Assembly: GCF_024158035.1 (NCBI RefSeq)
Contig: NZ_JAMZEK010000001.1
Coordinates: 841,001-905,000, forward strand
Source of the DNA: Dyella lutea
GTDB taxonomy: Bacteria > Pseudomonadota > Gammaproteobacteria > Xanthomonadales > Rhodanobacteraceae
DNA length: 64,000 nt
Direction of reading: 5' to 3'
Positions within the stretch are counted from its first letter, which is position 1. Every line of letters starts with the position of its first letter. Shown in pieces: positions 18,288 through 27,598 of this stretch. Under the pieces are notes generated by a model, which worked only from the letters and a program-made list of their open reading frames with translations, did no database searches and had not been told where the DNA came from. The translations under genes and the position numbers were made by a program.

Positions 18288-21200
18288 GTGAGCAAGATTG
18301 CATACCGGCCATTGGCCATCGCACTGGCGTGCGCGTTCGCGTCCCACGCCTGGGCACAGACCACCGACGTGCCACTGGACCTGATCAGGCAGGACTACGG
18401 CAACGGCCAGTACGGCTACCGCCTGGGCATCAACGTGGGCGTCAACGGTGCTGCCCCGAAGGAGTACCTGTTCGACACCGGCTCCGACTCCTTCAACATC
18501 GACGTGGGCCTGGGCGCCCTGCAGGGCAGCTCGCCCGACTGGTTTCCCAACGAGGCCGGCGCCAGCACCGGGCCGCTGCAGTTCTACCTGTACGGCGACG
18601 GCAGCTACGGCTACCTGCAGTCCTCCACGACCGTGTCCAGCATGCAGTTCTACAACAGTGGCTCCAGCACGCGGGTGGGCAGCTTCGGCACTGCCGCCGG
18701 GGCACCGGTCGCCATCAACTACGCCTGGGTGAGCTCCACCTCCACCGGCGATCCGGTCGGCACCGTCGGCAACGTGACGCTCAAGATCGACACCGACTTC
18801 CAGAAAAACCTCGCTGACGGCAAGGCGCCGGAAGAGGGGGCGTTCTACGGCACCTTCGGTGCCGGCGACTTCGGCAACGGCGTGCCGGGCATGCTCACCA
18901 AGAGCGGCTACATCGTCGAGGCCAACGGCGGTGCCGGCGTGCCGGGCCAGTGCGGCCAGGGCTGCATGATCCTTGGCCTGACGCCGGCGTTGCGTGCGCA
19001 GTTCCTCAGCGTGGTGTCCTGGAGCGGTGGCGCGCAGGGTCAGTTCGCGCTGTCCGGGGCGCCCTCGGCCAGCCAGTTCGATACCCAGTTCGTGTACGCA
19101 CTGAGCGACGGCAGGCACACCTCCACGGCAGTGCTTCCGACGCTGTTCGATACCGGCACGCCGAACATCATGCTGATCGACAACGGCGTGGGCCTGGTCG
19201 CTGGCGAAACCACCGCGGGCCATCTCAATCCGTATGGCGACGAGAACCCTGGCATCACCCTCACGGTGACCGGGGCGGCGCACGGTGCCTTGCCCGCCTC
19301 GATCACCACCGGCAACGATGCCAGCGGCGACTACAGCAACGTGGTCACGCTGGGCCCTTACGGCGGCTTCCCGAGCAGTGCGATCTACGGCATCAGCTTC
19401 TTCATGCACAACGCGGTGATGTACGACCTGGCCAATCAGTCGACCGGCTACACGCCGTTCTACGTCACCGACGCGCCGATCACCACCGGCTTCACCGCGA
19501 CCGCGGCGATGGGGCCGCTGGGCCTGGCCGGCACCATCTCCGGGAACGGACCATTCGCGGTGGCGACCGGTGGCGTGGCCAATCTCAGCGGCAGCAATAC
19601 CTACACCGGTGCGACGGTGGTCGAGCATGGCGGCTGGCTGGGCCTGGCCGGGCCGGGCAGCATTGCGCAGTCCTCGGGCGCGCAGATCGATGGGGCGTTG
19701 GACATCTCACGTACCGCGCAAGCTACCAAGCTGGCCTCGCTTTCCGGTAGCGGCGAGGTGCTGCTTGGCAGCAACGTGCTGATGCTGACCGGGGCTTCAG
19801 GCAACTTCGCCGGCCGTCTCGCCGATGGTGGCCTGAGCGGTACGGGCGGTGGTGCCCTGGTGGTCGCGGGAGGGCGCCAACAGCTCAGCGGCAGCAACAC
19901 CTACACCGGGACGACCGGGGTGGCGGCCCGTGGCGAACTGCTGCTGACCGGCTCGCTGGTCAGCGGAGTCCTCAACCTCGGCGTGTTGGACAACCAGGGC
20001 CGTATCGGTGGCTCGGTGGTGAACCAGGGACTGCTGAATGACAGCGGCGACATCGGCGGTGGCCTGGACAGCAGCGGCATCCTTGCCGGACAGGGCCGGA
20101 TCGGCGGCGATCTGCTGGCCAGCGCCGGCGGCATCGCACCGGATGGAAGGGGCCTGCTCGGCGCAGGGGACTATCGCCAGTCCGCCGGGGCGACCCTCCG
20201 CGTGCAGCCGCTGGCCAGCCAGCCGGACGCCGCCGCCGGCATCGCCGTCGACGGTTCGGCGTACCTGGCCGCCGGGGCCCTGCTCGGAGCGGCACCCTCC
20301 GTGCCCGGCCGGTTCTATCAGGCTGGCGCGCGCTACACCGTGCTGAGCGCGGGGCGGGGCGTGCAGGGGCGGTATACCCTGGCCGGCAACGGTGCGGTCA
20401 GCGCAGTGCTCGGTGTGGCGCCTGCCTACGATGCCGATCACGTCTACCTCGACGTGGTCCAGCAGCGCAGCCTCGCCAGCATCGACGGGACGCGGAACCA
20501 GCGGGCCGTACTTGGCGGCGTGCAGACGCTCGCTGTTGCCAACCCGGTGTTCACCGCGGTCGCCAACCAGCCGACCGATGCCGCGATCCGCAACGCGGGC
20601 GATGCGCTTTCCGGCGACATCCATCCGAGCTTTCAAGGCACCCTGCTCGACGACAGCCGCTTCATCCGCGACGCGGCGGACGGACGCCTGGTGCAATCGA
20701 CCGGAGCAGACCTTGCCGCGGGCCCGGCGGTCGACGCGCCCACCGCGAACGGGCTGACCGCCTGGGGTCAGGTGGTCGGTGCGTGGGGACACCGGGCGAG
20801 CGATGGCAACGCGGCGGGAACGCCTCGTTCGCTGGGCGGTGCGATCGTCGGAGGTGACCTGCCGGTCGGCGAGCAGGCGCGCGTGGGCTTGATGGCGGGC
20901 TATACCCGCACCTCGCTGCGTGTACCGGCGCGCGCTGGCACCGACCGCAGCAACGACACGCACCTGGGCATCTACGCCGGTGAGCAGCGTGGCAACTGGC
21001 GCCTGCGCGGCGCCCTCGCGTACAGCTGGCATCGGTTCGATGCGGCGCGTACCGCGGCATTCGACGGCTTTTCCGAGCGCCTGTTCGCGCATGGTCATGC
21101 GGGCACCACGCAGGCGTTCGGCGAGCTCGGGCGCCTGATGTCCTGGCATGGCACGTCGCTGGAGCCATTTGCGCAGGTGGCCTACGTGCGCCTGGCCAGT

Positions 21201-21572
21201 CCGGCTTTCGCCGAGCGGGGCGGGCAGGCTGCCCTGGCCGTGCAGGGGCATGATGACGTGCTGGCCTACGGCACCCTGGGTACCCGTGCCGGCACGCGCT
21301 TCCTGATGGGCCGCCGCACTCTAGATGCGCATCTGCAGATCGGCTGGAGGCACGGCTTCGGGCGGATGCGCCCGCAGGCGGAGATGACGTTTGACGGAAG
21401 CTCGGCCTTCATCGTCGAGGGCGTCCCAATGGCGCGGGATGCGATGGTGCTGGATGCCGATCTGACCATGCCGCTGTCACGCAGCACCGCGCTCACCCTG
21501 GCGTACGACGGCCTGCTCGGCCATCGCAGCGTGGACGGTGCCGTCCGTGGCGGGATCGTCTGGAGGTTCTGA
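18288..21572 (+). CDS. autotransporter with a two-lobed pepsin-like aspartic protease passenger
   Basis: Predicted surface-exposed or released aspartic protease of 1094 residues. The signal peptide ends HAWA (about 23). The passenger's first 395 residues look like a complete A1-type pepsin fold: the first catalytic motif FDTGS (62-66), a flap YGDGSYGYLQ (102-111) with its Tyr, a GTFGAG loop, a Cys pair at 222/226, the second catalytic motif LFDTGT (286-291), and a closing AIYGISFFMHNAVMYDLANQ (365-384) like the pepsin C-terminal strand. Beta-helix repeats follow (LSGSNTYTGATVV and LSGSNTYTGTTGV, about 433-660). The autotransporter barrel (about 820-1094) ends IVWRF. The start is GTG after GGGGAG. 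It lies 135 bases after the receptor gene. Confidence 0.92.
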   Translation: MSKIAYRPLAIALACAFASHAWAQTTDVPLDLIRQDYGNGQYGYRLGINVGVNGAAPKEYLFDTGSDSFNIDVGLGALQGSSPDWFPNEAGASTGPLQFYLYGDGSYGYLQSSTTVSSMQFYNSGSSTRVGSFGTAAGAPVAINYAWVSSTSTGDPVGTVGNVTLKIDTDFQKNLADGKAPEEGAFYGTFGAGDFGNGVPGMLTKSGYIVEANGGAGVPGQCGQGCMILGLTPALRAQFLSVVSWSGGAQGQFALSGAPSASQFDTQFVYALSDGRHTSTAVLPTLFDTGTPNIMLIDNGVGLVAGETTAGHLNPYGDENPGITLTVTGAAHGALPASITTGNDASGDYSNVVTLGPYGGFPSSAIYGISFFMHNAVMYDLANQSTGYTPFYVTDAPITTGFTATAAMGPLGLAGTISGNGPFAVATGGVANLSGSNTYTGATVVEHGGWLGLAGPGSIAQSSGAQIDGALDISRTAQATKLASLSGSGEVLLGSNVLMLTGASGNFAGRLADGGLSGTGGGALVVAGGRQQLSGSNTYTGTTGVAARGELLLTGSLVSGVLNLGVLDNQGRIGGSVVNQGLLNDSGDIGGGLDSSGILAGQGRIGGDLLASAGGIAPDGRGLLGAGDYRQSAGATLRVQPLASQPDAAAGIAVDGSAYLAAGALLGAAPSVPGRFYQAGARYTVLSAGRGVQGRYTLAGNGAVSAVLGVAPAYDADHVYLDVVQQRSLASIDGTRNQRAVLGGVQTLAVANPVFTAVANQPTDAAIRNAGDALSGDIHPSFQGTLLDDSRFIRDAADGRLVQSTGADLAAGPAVDAPTANGLTAWGQVVGAWGHRASDGNAAGTPRSLGGAIVGGDLPVGEQARVGLMAGYTRTSLRVPARAGTDRSNDTHLGIYAGEQRGNWRLRGALAYSWHRFDAARTAAFDGFSERLFAHGHAGTTQAFGELGRLMSWHGTSLEPFAQVAYVRLASPAFAERGGQAALAVQGHDDVLAYGTLGTRAGTRFLMGRRTLDAHLQIGWRHGFGRMRPQAEMTFDGSSAFIVEGVPMARDAMVLDADLTMPLSRSTALTLAYDGLLGHRSVDGAVRGGIVWRF

Positions 21573-21578
21573 TCCGCG

Positions 21579-21613
21579 GCGTGTCCGGTCGGCGGGTCGC
21601 CGACCGGACACGC
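21579..21613. terminator. bidirectional hairpin between convergent genes
   Basis: A perfect 16-base-pair stem, GCGTGTCCGGTCGGCG and its complement, with a 3-base GGT loop. It lies between the stops of the autotransporter (plus) and the LTA-synthase-like gene (minus). T-tracts are weak on both sides, but the stem is long enough to block both transcripts. Confidence 0.75.
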
Positions 21614-21617
21614 GCGT

Positions 21618-23507
21618 TCATTGCGTGGCGCCGACGCTGCCGTCGGATGGTCCGTGCGGCGGCGGTGCGTTGGTGGCCGGGGACGTGGCGAGTTGCTGCT
21701 GCGGAAGCAGTGCTTCCAGCTTGCCGTCCAGGCGGAGCAGCGCGACATCGGACATCTCGTGGTCGGTCTGGCGTTCCTGCGTGTCTTCCGGCGGCGGCGG
21801 TGCATCGGGCGCGCGGGTCAGCGCAGCCAGGTCCTGACCGACCACCTGGGTGAGCGCGAAGTAGGCATCGTGGATGCCCGCTGCCTGCAGCAGTCGGCCG
21901 GGCAGCATCCACGAGGCGGTATCCACGTGCTGCGGTGTCATCGCCTTGCGTGGGTCGACCAGCAGCCAGGTGCCGGGCTCACCCAGCATGTCGCCGCCAT
22001 CGACGAAGCCGTCGGTCTGGAACACGCCGCTGAGCGCAGGCAGGTGGTCGCCGTAGAACATCAGCAGGGTCGGCCGGTCGCGCTTGGCCAGCGCCGCGGC
22101 GAGGCGCCCCAGCTCCTGGTCGGCATGGCCGATGTGATAGAGGTAATTCTGCAATTCCAGCTTGTCCTTGCCGGTAATGCCGGCCGGCACCGGGATTGCG
22201 TCGCGCTCGGCCGGATCGGAAGGCACCGTGTCGTAGGGGCCGTGTGCCTCGATGCTGATCGCGAACAGGAACTGCGGCGGGCCACTGTCTTTCAGCTGGG
22301 TCAGGATCTCGTCGGTCATGCCGCGGTCGGCCATGTACTGCCCGTCGTTGGTGGCGCTGGGCGGGAACGACGACTGCGAGACGAACCGGTCGAAGCCGAT
22401 CGCCTTGAATGCGCTGGTGCGGTTCCAGAACGACGGGTCGTTGCCGTGGATCGCCACCGTCTCGTAACCATGTGCGCGCAGCGTGCGCACCAGGCTCGGC
22501 ACCACCTTGGCGTTGAGTTGCAGGTACGGGAACTGCAGGTTGCGGAAGTAGCGCAGCGACAACCCGGTAAGCACCTCGAACTCGGTGCGGATGGTGCCGC
22601 CGCCGAAGGTCGGCACGTGCAGCGCCCCGCTGACGCCGTGGCGGGCCAGGCGATCCAGGTTAGGGGTCAGGTCGGCGTGCTGGAAGCCCTTGAGGATGCG
22701 CGGGTCGAAGAACGATTCGCTCTGCACCACCACGATGTCCGGCTGCGCGCCGTCGGTAGCCGGCGTCTGCAGCTCCTGCCGCAGTGCGTCGTCGTTGCGA
22801 CCGATCAGCTCGCGCGCGGCGGAGGGGTCGGGCTTGCGGTCGTGCTTGCCGTATTGCAGGTGGTAGATCATCAGCGAGCTGACCAGGCCCGAGTGGGTGG
22901 CGGTCGAGCTGGCCGACCACGGCTCCAGCCACAGCATGCGTCCGTTGTAGAGCTTCGCCCAGGCCGGGGTGCCGGCCAGCAGGGTCGCCAGCAGGACGAA
23001 GCAAACGGCGCCCGCGGTCATCCTGGGCGGGCGCGGCCGCCTGGCCAGGAAAGGGGGCTCGAGCCGCCAGAGTGCCACCACCAGCGCGATGGCGGCGGCG
23101 ATCGCCAGGTAAGGCCACGGACTGTGCGGCAGATAGGCGCCCAACACGTGCATGCCGCCCTTGTCGAGCTGGCCAAGCATGTGGAAGTCCGCCGGGATCA
23201 GCGGCGTCCCCAGGTTGTCGACCTTGAGCCTGTTCACCGCATACACCAGCCCCTCGGCGGCCAGTGCCAGGCCGAAAGACAGCAGCACGCGACGGGTCAG
23301 TGCCAGCAGGGTGAAGGCCAGCAGCAGGCCGGGCAACGCATTGGCGAACACGTAGGCCGGCTGGTCCAGCAGTCGCCGCGGCACCACGCCGACGCCACCA
23401 TCGATGGTGCCGGTGAGCAGGGTGAACGCCAGCACCATGACCGCCAGCGCCAGGGCTTTCTGCCAGGCGGGGCGCAGGCGAACCGGGCGATCCGGAGAGG
23501 GGTTCAT
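21618..23507 (-). CDS. LTA synthase family sulfatase-fold phosphotransferase
   Basis: Inner-membrane enzyme of the LtaS/OpgB alkaline-phosphatase superfamily, which moves phosphoglycerol- or phosphoethanolamine-type groups onto envelope glycans. It has 629 residues. About five membrane helices (17-185) precede a periplasmic catalytic domain with QSESFF (metal Glu about 264), the nucleophile Thr305 in FGGGTIRTEF, HGNDPSFWNR and the metal pair D487/H488 in YGDHLP. The C-terminal 60 residues are Pro/Gln-rich. Gram-negative bacteria lack lipoteichoic acid, so an osmoregulated-glucan or polysaccharide substrate is more likely. It is divergent from glnE. Confidence 0.88.
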   Translation of the reverse strand: MNPSPDRPVRLRPAWQKALALAVMVLAFTLLTGTIDGGVGVVPRRLLDQPAYVFANALPGLLLAFTLLALTRRVLLSFGLALAAEGLVYAVNRLKVDNLGTPLIPADFHMLGQLDKGGMHVLGAYLPHSPWPYLAIAAAIALVVALWRLEPPFLARRPRPPRMTAGAVCFVLLATLLAGTPAWAKLYNGRMLWLEPWSASSTATHSGLVSSLMIYHLQYGKHDRKPDPSAARELIGRNDDALRQELQTPATDGAQPDIVVVQSESFFDPRILKGFQHADLTPNLDRLARHGVSGALHVPTFGGGTIRTEFEVLTGLSLRYFRNLQFPYLQLNAKVVPSLVRTLRAHGYETVAIHGNDPSFWNRTSAFKAIGFDRFVSQSSFPPSATNDGQYMADRGMTDEILTQLKDSGPPQFLFAISIEAHGPYDTVPSDPAERDAIPVPAGITGKDKLELQNYLYHIGHADQELGRLAAALAKRDRPTLLMFYGDHLPALSGVFQTDGFVDGGDMLGEPGTWLLVDPRKAMTPQHVDTASWMLPGRLLQAAGIHDAYFALTQVVGQDLAALTRAPDAPPPPEDTQERQTDHEMSDVALLRLDGKLEALLPQQQLATSPATNAPPPHGPSDGSVGATQ

Positions 23508-23528
23508 GGCTGTCCGTAAGATGTCACG

Positions 23529-23560
23529 ATCTGGACGCAGGAATGTAACGCCGTCCAGAT
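23529..23560. promoter_or_regulatory. inverted repeat in the divergent glnE / LTA-synthase-like promoter region
   Basis: ATCTGGACG, 14 bases, CGTCCAGAT: perfect 9-base arms in the 135-base gap between two divergent genes. The spacing fits a dimeric regulator binding to successive turns, or an mRNA hairpin in the glnE leader. I cannot name a regulator. Confidence 0.45.
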
Positions 23561-23642
23561 GAACCGCCGGCATGGGGCCGGAAGATGGCTCCCCTGGGCC
23601 GTATCGCCGGCCGGCGTCGGTTGCTGCGGCACAATGGTCGCC

Positions 23643-26489
23643 ATGAAGGCTCCCGAATCCACCGCGCTGCAGGCGCTGATCGACGATCGCTATGCCCAAC
23701 TGGTGGCGGCCTGCCGCGGGGCCGGCGTGGCTGTGCAGGACGATGCCGGTGTCGCCGAGCGCATCCGTCGCACCCTGCTGGCCAGCGACTTTGCGTTCGA
23801 AGTCTGGCGCAGCCAGCCGCAGCTGCTCGCCCCCGCTGGACTGGAACGCCTGAGCTCCTCTTCCGACGCGGCTTCGCGCGGCGAGGCCTTGCGCCTGCCG
23901 GCGGACGAGGCCGAAACGCTGTCGCTGCTGCGCCGGTTCCGCCGGGCCGAGTCGCTGCGGCTGGTGTTCCGCGACGTCAACGACCTGGACGACGTGCCGA
24001 CCACGCTGGCCGACACCAGCGTGCTCTACGAGGTGTTGCTCGATCGGGCGCTGGCCTGGTCCGAGCAGATGCTGGCCGGCCGCTACGGCCAGCCGCGCGG
24101 AGCCGACGGCAGCCTGCAGCGGCTGGTCGTGGTCGGCTTCGGCAAGCTCGGCGGCAACGAGCTGAACTTCTCCTCCGACATCGACCTGGTGATGGCCTAC
24201 CCCCAGGGCGGCCAGAGCGACGGCGCGCGCAGCCTGGACAACAGCGAATACTTCGTGCGGCTGGTGCGCCAGCTGGTACGCCTGCTCAACGAGCCGACCG
24301 TCGACGGCATCTGCGCCCGGGTCGACCTGCGCCTGCGGCCGTTCGGCACGGCTGGGCGGCTGGCGCTACCGTTCGCCGCGATGGAGCAGTACTACCAGAG
24401 CGAGGGACGCGACTGGGAGCGCTACGCCTGGATCAAGGCGCGTCCGGTGGCCGGTGACCGCGTGGCAGGCAAGCAATTGCAGGAGCTGCTGCGCCCGTTC
24501 GTCTATCGAAAGTACCTCGACTACACGGCGTTCGCCGGGCTGCGCGAGATGAAGGCGCTGATCGACGCGGAGGTGGCGCGCAAGGACCTGGCCGATAACC
24601 TCAAGCTCGGTCCGGGCGGCATCCGCGAGATCGAGTTCATCGTGCAGCTCACCCAGCTGATCCGCGGTGGCCGCGAGCCGACCCTGCGCGTGCGCGGACT
24701 GCTGCCGGCGCTCACCGCCTGCGAGGCGCGCGGACACATCCCGGCGGTCCGCGCCCGCGCCCTGCGGGAGGCGTACTTCTGCCTGCGCCGGGTGGAGAAC
24801 CGGGTGCAGATGCTGCGCGACGCGCAGACCCACGACATCCCCGAGGACGCGCTCAGCCGCGAGCGGATCGCCCGTGGCCTGGGCCATCACGACTGGCTGT
24901 CGCTGGCCGCCGAGCTGGCGCGTCACCGGGCCGTGGTCAGCGAGGAGTTCGCCGCGGTGCTGATGCCGCAGGGCGGACGCGCCGCCAGCGCCCCGGTCGC
25001 CGACACCCGCCTTTGGCACGACGCCTGCGCCGGCACGTTGGAGCCGGCCATGATGGAGGGTTCCGGCTTCGTGCCCGGCGACGCCGCGGCCGAGGCGCTG
25101 GCGAAACTGCCGCAGGGCTCCAACGTGAAGGCGATGTCGCCCGGTTCGCGCGAGCGGCTGGACCGGGTGATGCCGCAACTGCTGATCGCCGCGCGGCAGA
25201 CCGCCGCGCCTGTGGCCTGCCTGCTGCGGCTGGTGCAGTTGGTGCACGCGGTGGCTCGGCGCTCGTCCTACCTGGCCCTGCTGGAGGAACAGCCGGCGGC
25301 GCGGCGCCGGCTGGCGCGGCTGTTCGCCGACCGGGCCTTCCTCGCCGAGCGGGTGATCGCCCAGCCGCTGCTGCTGGACGACGTGCTCGATCCGCGCATC
25401 GATCAGTTGCCACTCAAGCGCGCCGACATCAGCGCGGAGATCGCCCGTGTGCTGTCGACGCTCGACGAGCGCGAGGCCGAGGCCGAGCTCGACCGCATCA
25501 ACGAGTTCAAGGCCAGCGTGGCGTTCCGGCTGGGCCTGGCCTTCAGCGATGGCCGCGCCGATGCGGTGTCCACCGCGCGACGGCTGGCCGCACTGGCCGA
25601 ATCGGTGGTGGTGGCGGTGACCGCGCTGGCCGAGCGCGAACTCGCCGCCCAGCATGGACGATTGCCGGGCCAGGGCTCGGGCTTCGCGGTGCTGGGCTAC
25701 GGCAGCCTCGGCGGCGAAGAGCTGGGTTTCGCCTCGGATCTCGACCTGGTGTTCGTCTACGACGGCCGCCGCGCGCAGGCGATGAGCGATGGTGCCCGGC
25801 CACTGGAGGGCTCGCGCTGGTACCAGCGGCTGGCGCAGCGGGTGATGAACTGGCTCACCATGATGACCCGCGCCGGACGCCTGTACGAAGTCGATACCCG
25901 GCTGCGCCCGGATGGCTCCAAGGGCCTGCTGGTATCCAGCTTCGATGCGTTCGCCGCCTATCAACGGGGGCGCGCCTGGACCTGGGAGCACCAGGCCCTG
26001 CTGCGCGCGCGGCCGGTGGCCGGCGACGTCGCGTTGCATGCCGACCTGGCGGCGCTTCGACGGGAGATCCTGGCGATCGCGCGCGATGTAGACGTGGTGT
26101 ACGACGAGGTGTCGAGCATGCGTCGCCGCTGGCGCGCCGAACGCGATCGTTCAGACCCGTCACGCTTCGACCTGAAGCAGGGGCCGGGTGGCCTGCTCGA
26201 CATCGAGTTCGCCCTGCAGGGACTGGTGCTCGCCCATGCGGTGCGCCATCCGAGCCTGCTCGAGATGACCAGCAATGCAGCCCTGATCGAAGCCTGTCGC
26301 GAAGCGGCCCTGCTCGACGCCGGCCAGGCGGAGGTATTCCTGCACGCCCACGCCGAATTGCTGCAGCGTGCGCTGACCTGCACGCTCGACCTGCGCTCGC
26401 GCATCGGCGAACGCGAGCCGGAGCTGATGCAGCGGGTCGCGACGGTCCAGGCGGTGACGCGTGCGCTGGGTTTCGCCTTCGAACCCTAG
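23643..26489 (+). CDS. glnE: bifunctional glutamine synthetase adenylyltransferase/adenylyl-removing enzyme
   Basis: Adds AMP to glutamine synthetase when nitrogen is plentiful and removes it when nitrogen is short, directed by PII. From the ATG at 23643 it has 948 residues (E. coli 946). Two nucleotidyltransferase domains are clear: the N-terminal adenylyl-removase site with GFGKLGGNELNFSSDIDLVM and the C-terminal transferase site with GYGSLGGEELGFASDLDLVF. LKLGPGGIREIEFIVQL and LKQGPGGLLDIEFALQG are the repeated following motifs. The open frame extends 28 codons upstream without similarity. The stop overlaps the convergent ELM1-like gene by 4 bases. Confidence 0.97.
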   Translation: MKAPESTALQALIDDRYAQLVAACRGAGVAVQDDAGVAERIRRTLLASDFAFEVWRSQPQLLAPAGLERLSSSSDAASRGEALRLPADEAETLSLLRRFRRAESLRLVFRDVNDLDDVPTTLADTSVLYEVLLDRALAWSEQMLAGRYGQPRGADGSLQRLVVVGFGKLGGNELNFSSDIDLVMAYPQGGQSDGARSLDNSEYFVRLVRQLVRLLNEPTVDGICARVDLRLRPFGTAGRLALPFAAMEQYYQSEGRDWERYAWIKARPVAGDRVAGKQLQELLRPFVYRKYLDYTAFAGLREMKALIDAEVARKDLADNLKLGPGGIREIEFIVQLTQLIRGGREPTLRVRGLLPALTACEARGHIPAVRARALREAYFCLRRVENRVQMLRDAQTHDIPEDALSRERIARGLGHHDWLSLAAELARHRAVVSEEFAAVLMPQGGRAASAPVADTRLWHDACAGTLEPAMMEGSGFVPGDAAAEALAKLPQGSNVKAMSPGSRERLDRVMPQLLIAARQTAAPVACLLRLVQLVHAVARRSSYLALLEEQPAARRRLARLFADRAFLAERVIAQPLLLDDVLDPRIDQLPLKRADISAEIARVLSTLDEREAEAELDRINEFKASVAFRLGLAFSDGRADAVSTARRLAALAESVVVAVTALAERELAAQHGRLPGQGSGFAVLGYGSLGGEELGFASDLDLVFVYDGRRAQAMSDGARPLEGSRWYQRLAQRVMNWLTMMTRAGRLYEVDTRLRPDGSKGLLVSSFDAFAAYQRGRAWTWEHQALLRARPVAGDVALHADLAALRREILAIARDVDVVYDEVSSMRRRWRAERDRSDPSRFDLKQGPGGLLDIEFALQGLVLAHAVRHPSLLEMTSNAALIEACREAALLDAGQAEVFLHAHAELLQRALTCTLDLRSRIGEREPELMQRVATVQAVTRALGFAFEP

Positions 26490-27460
26490 GCCGCGTCGAT
26501 GCCGGGGTGCCGGGCACGGATCGCCTGGCCCACCCGGGCAGCGAGGGTGGCAGTTTCGCGCAGCGGTCCGGCGGCAGGGCCGCCATCGCCGAGCCAGCCA
26601 CCATCGCGCAGGGCCCGGTGGAAGCTTGCGATGCGCGGTGGCAGTCGAGCGGGTGCCAGTGTTTCGACCGGGCAGCCGACCGCACAGGCTTCGCTCAGCA
26701 TGTTGACCGAGTCCGGCGTCACCAGCAGCCGGTCCGCCCAGCCGAGCACGCCCGGATAGGGGTTGGGGCCGTCCGATGGGCCACGCCAGAACAGGCCGGG
26801 CAAGTCGCGCACGGCATGCCCCACGGCATCGCTGAGCGAGGATGGCGTCCGTCGCGATGCGACCACCATGGCGCTGCCGCCGTTCCCGGTGACCTGCCGG
26901 CGCACTTCGTCGCCCAGCGCGTGGGCATAGCCCGCGTCCATCGGAACACCACGCCGCGGACCGCCGAGCAGCACGCCGAGGCGTGGCCCCGGTAGCTCGC
27001 CCAGAGCGGGAAACGCCTCGCGGGCGTCGTCCAGCCAGGCGTCGTCGATGGGATTCAGCGAACCGACCGGGTGGAGCACGTTGGGTCCGGTGAGCTCGTC
27101 GTGCCGTGGCGCGATGACCAGGTCCCATTCGCCCGGATCGATGCGTGGATCGAGGATCTGCACGGTGAAGCAGTCACCGTCGGAGAGTCCGCGCAGCATC
27201 CGCGTGAACAGCGCCGCGGCGCGGCCGCAGCCGATCGCGGCCACTGGCCAGGGGGGGGCGAACAGCTCGCGCTGCGCCGCGGGCAGGGCAAGCCGGCCGC
27301 CGGAGAGCAGGCGTGGCGCGAACCACGACCAGGGTGCGCGCGGCTCCAGCACCAAGTGGCGAACGGGCATGGCCAGCCGCTCGGCCAGCGCGAGCGCCTG
27401 CCGCTGGTTGCCGGCGGCGTCGTCGGTGATCGCCCAGCACTCGCCCGCGGACCTCAGCAT
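26486..27460 (-). CDS. ELM1-like (mitochondrial fission ELM1 family) protein
   Basis: Member of the ELM1/DUF1022 family, 324 residues. The plant homologue acts in mitochondrial fission, but the bacterial role is unknown. The fold appears related to GT-B glycosyltransferases: an N-terminal [45 protein letters not shown] (a family motif), then [28 protein letters not shown], which resembles a nucleotide-sugar-binding half. The context (an LPS glycan region 2-9 kb away) fits a glycan role, which is inference. The gene tail overlaps glnE by 4 bases. Confidence 0.87.
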   Translation of the reverse strand: MLRSAGECWAITDDAAGNQRQALALAERLAMPVRHLVLEPRAPWSWFAPRLLSGGRLALPAAQRELFAPPWPVAAIGCGRAAALFTRMLRGLSDGDCFTVQILDPRIDPGEWDLVIAPRHDELTGPNVLHPVGSLNPIDDAWLDDAREAFPALGELPGPRLGVLLGGPRRGVPMDAGYAHALGDEVRRQVTGNGGSAMVVASRRTPSSLSDAVGHAVRDLPGLFWRGPSDGPNPYPGVLGWADRLLVTPDSVNMLSEACAVGCPVETLAPARLPPRIASFHRALRDGGWLGDGGPAAGPLRETATLAARVGQAIRARHPGIDAA

Positions 27461-27598
27461 GCGCGCGTCGCCACGACGATTGTTTCCGGATCAAGCACAG
27501 TTCGTTCCACGCGGCGGGGTCCTGTGGGCGGGGCCGCCCACGTAAACTGGCGACTTCCTGCGCCAACATCGGCGCGTCACGCTGGAACAAGGATACCC

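Noticed and set aside
17004..19628. 874-residue antisense open frame across the receptor and autotransporter genes
   Set aside because: It spans the boundary of two well-supported plus-strand genes and their terminator-like hairpin, and its composition is typical of antisense shadow frames.
25013..26995. 660-residue open frame overlapping glnE in a second plus frame
   Set aside because: glnE is complete and of family length in its own frame. The other frame is Arg/Gly/Ala-rich shadow and runs into the opposite-strand ELM1-like gene.
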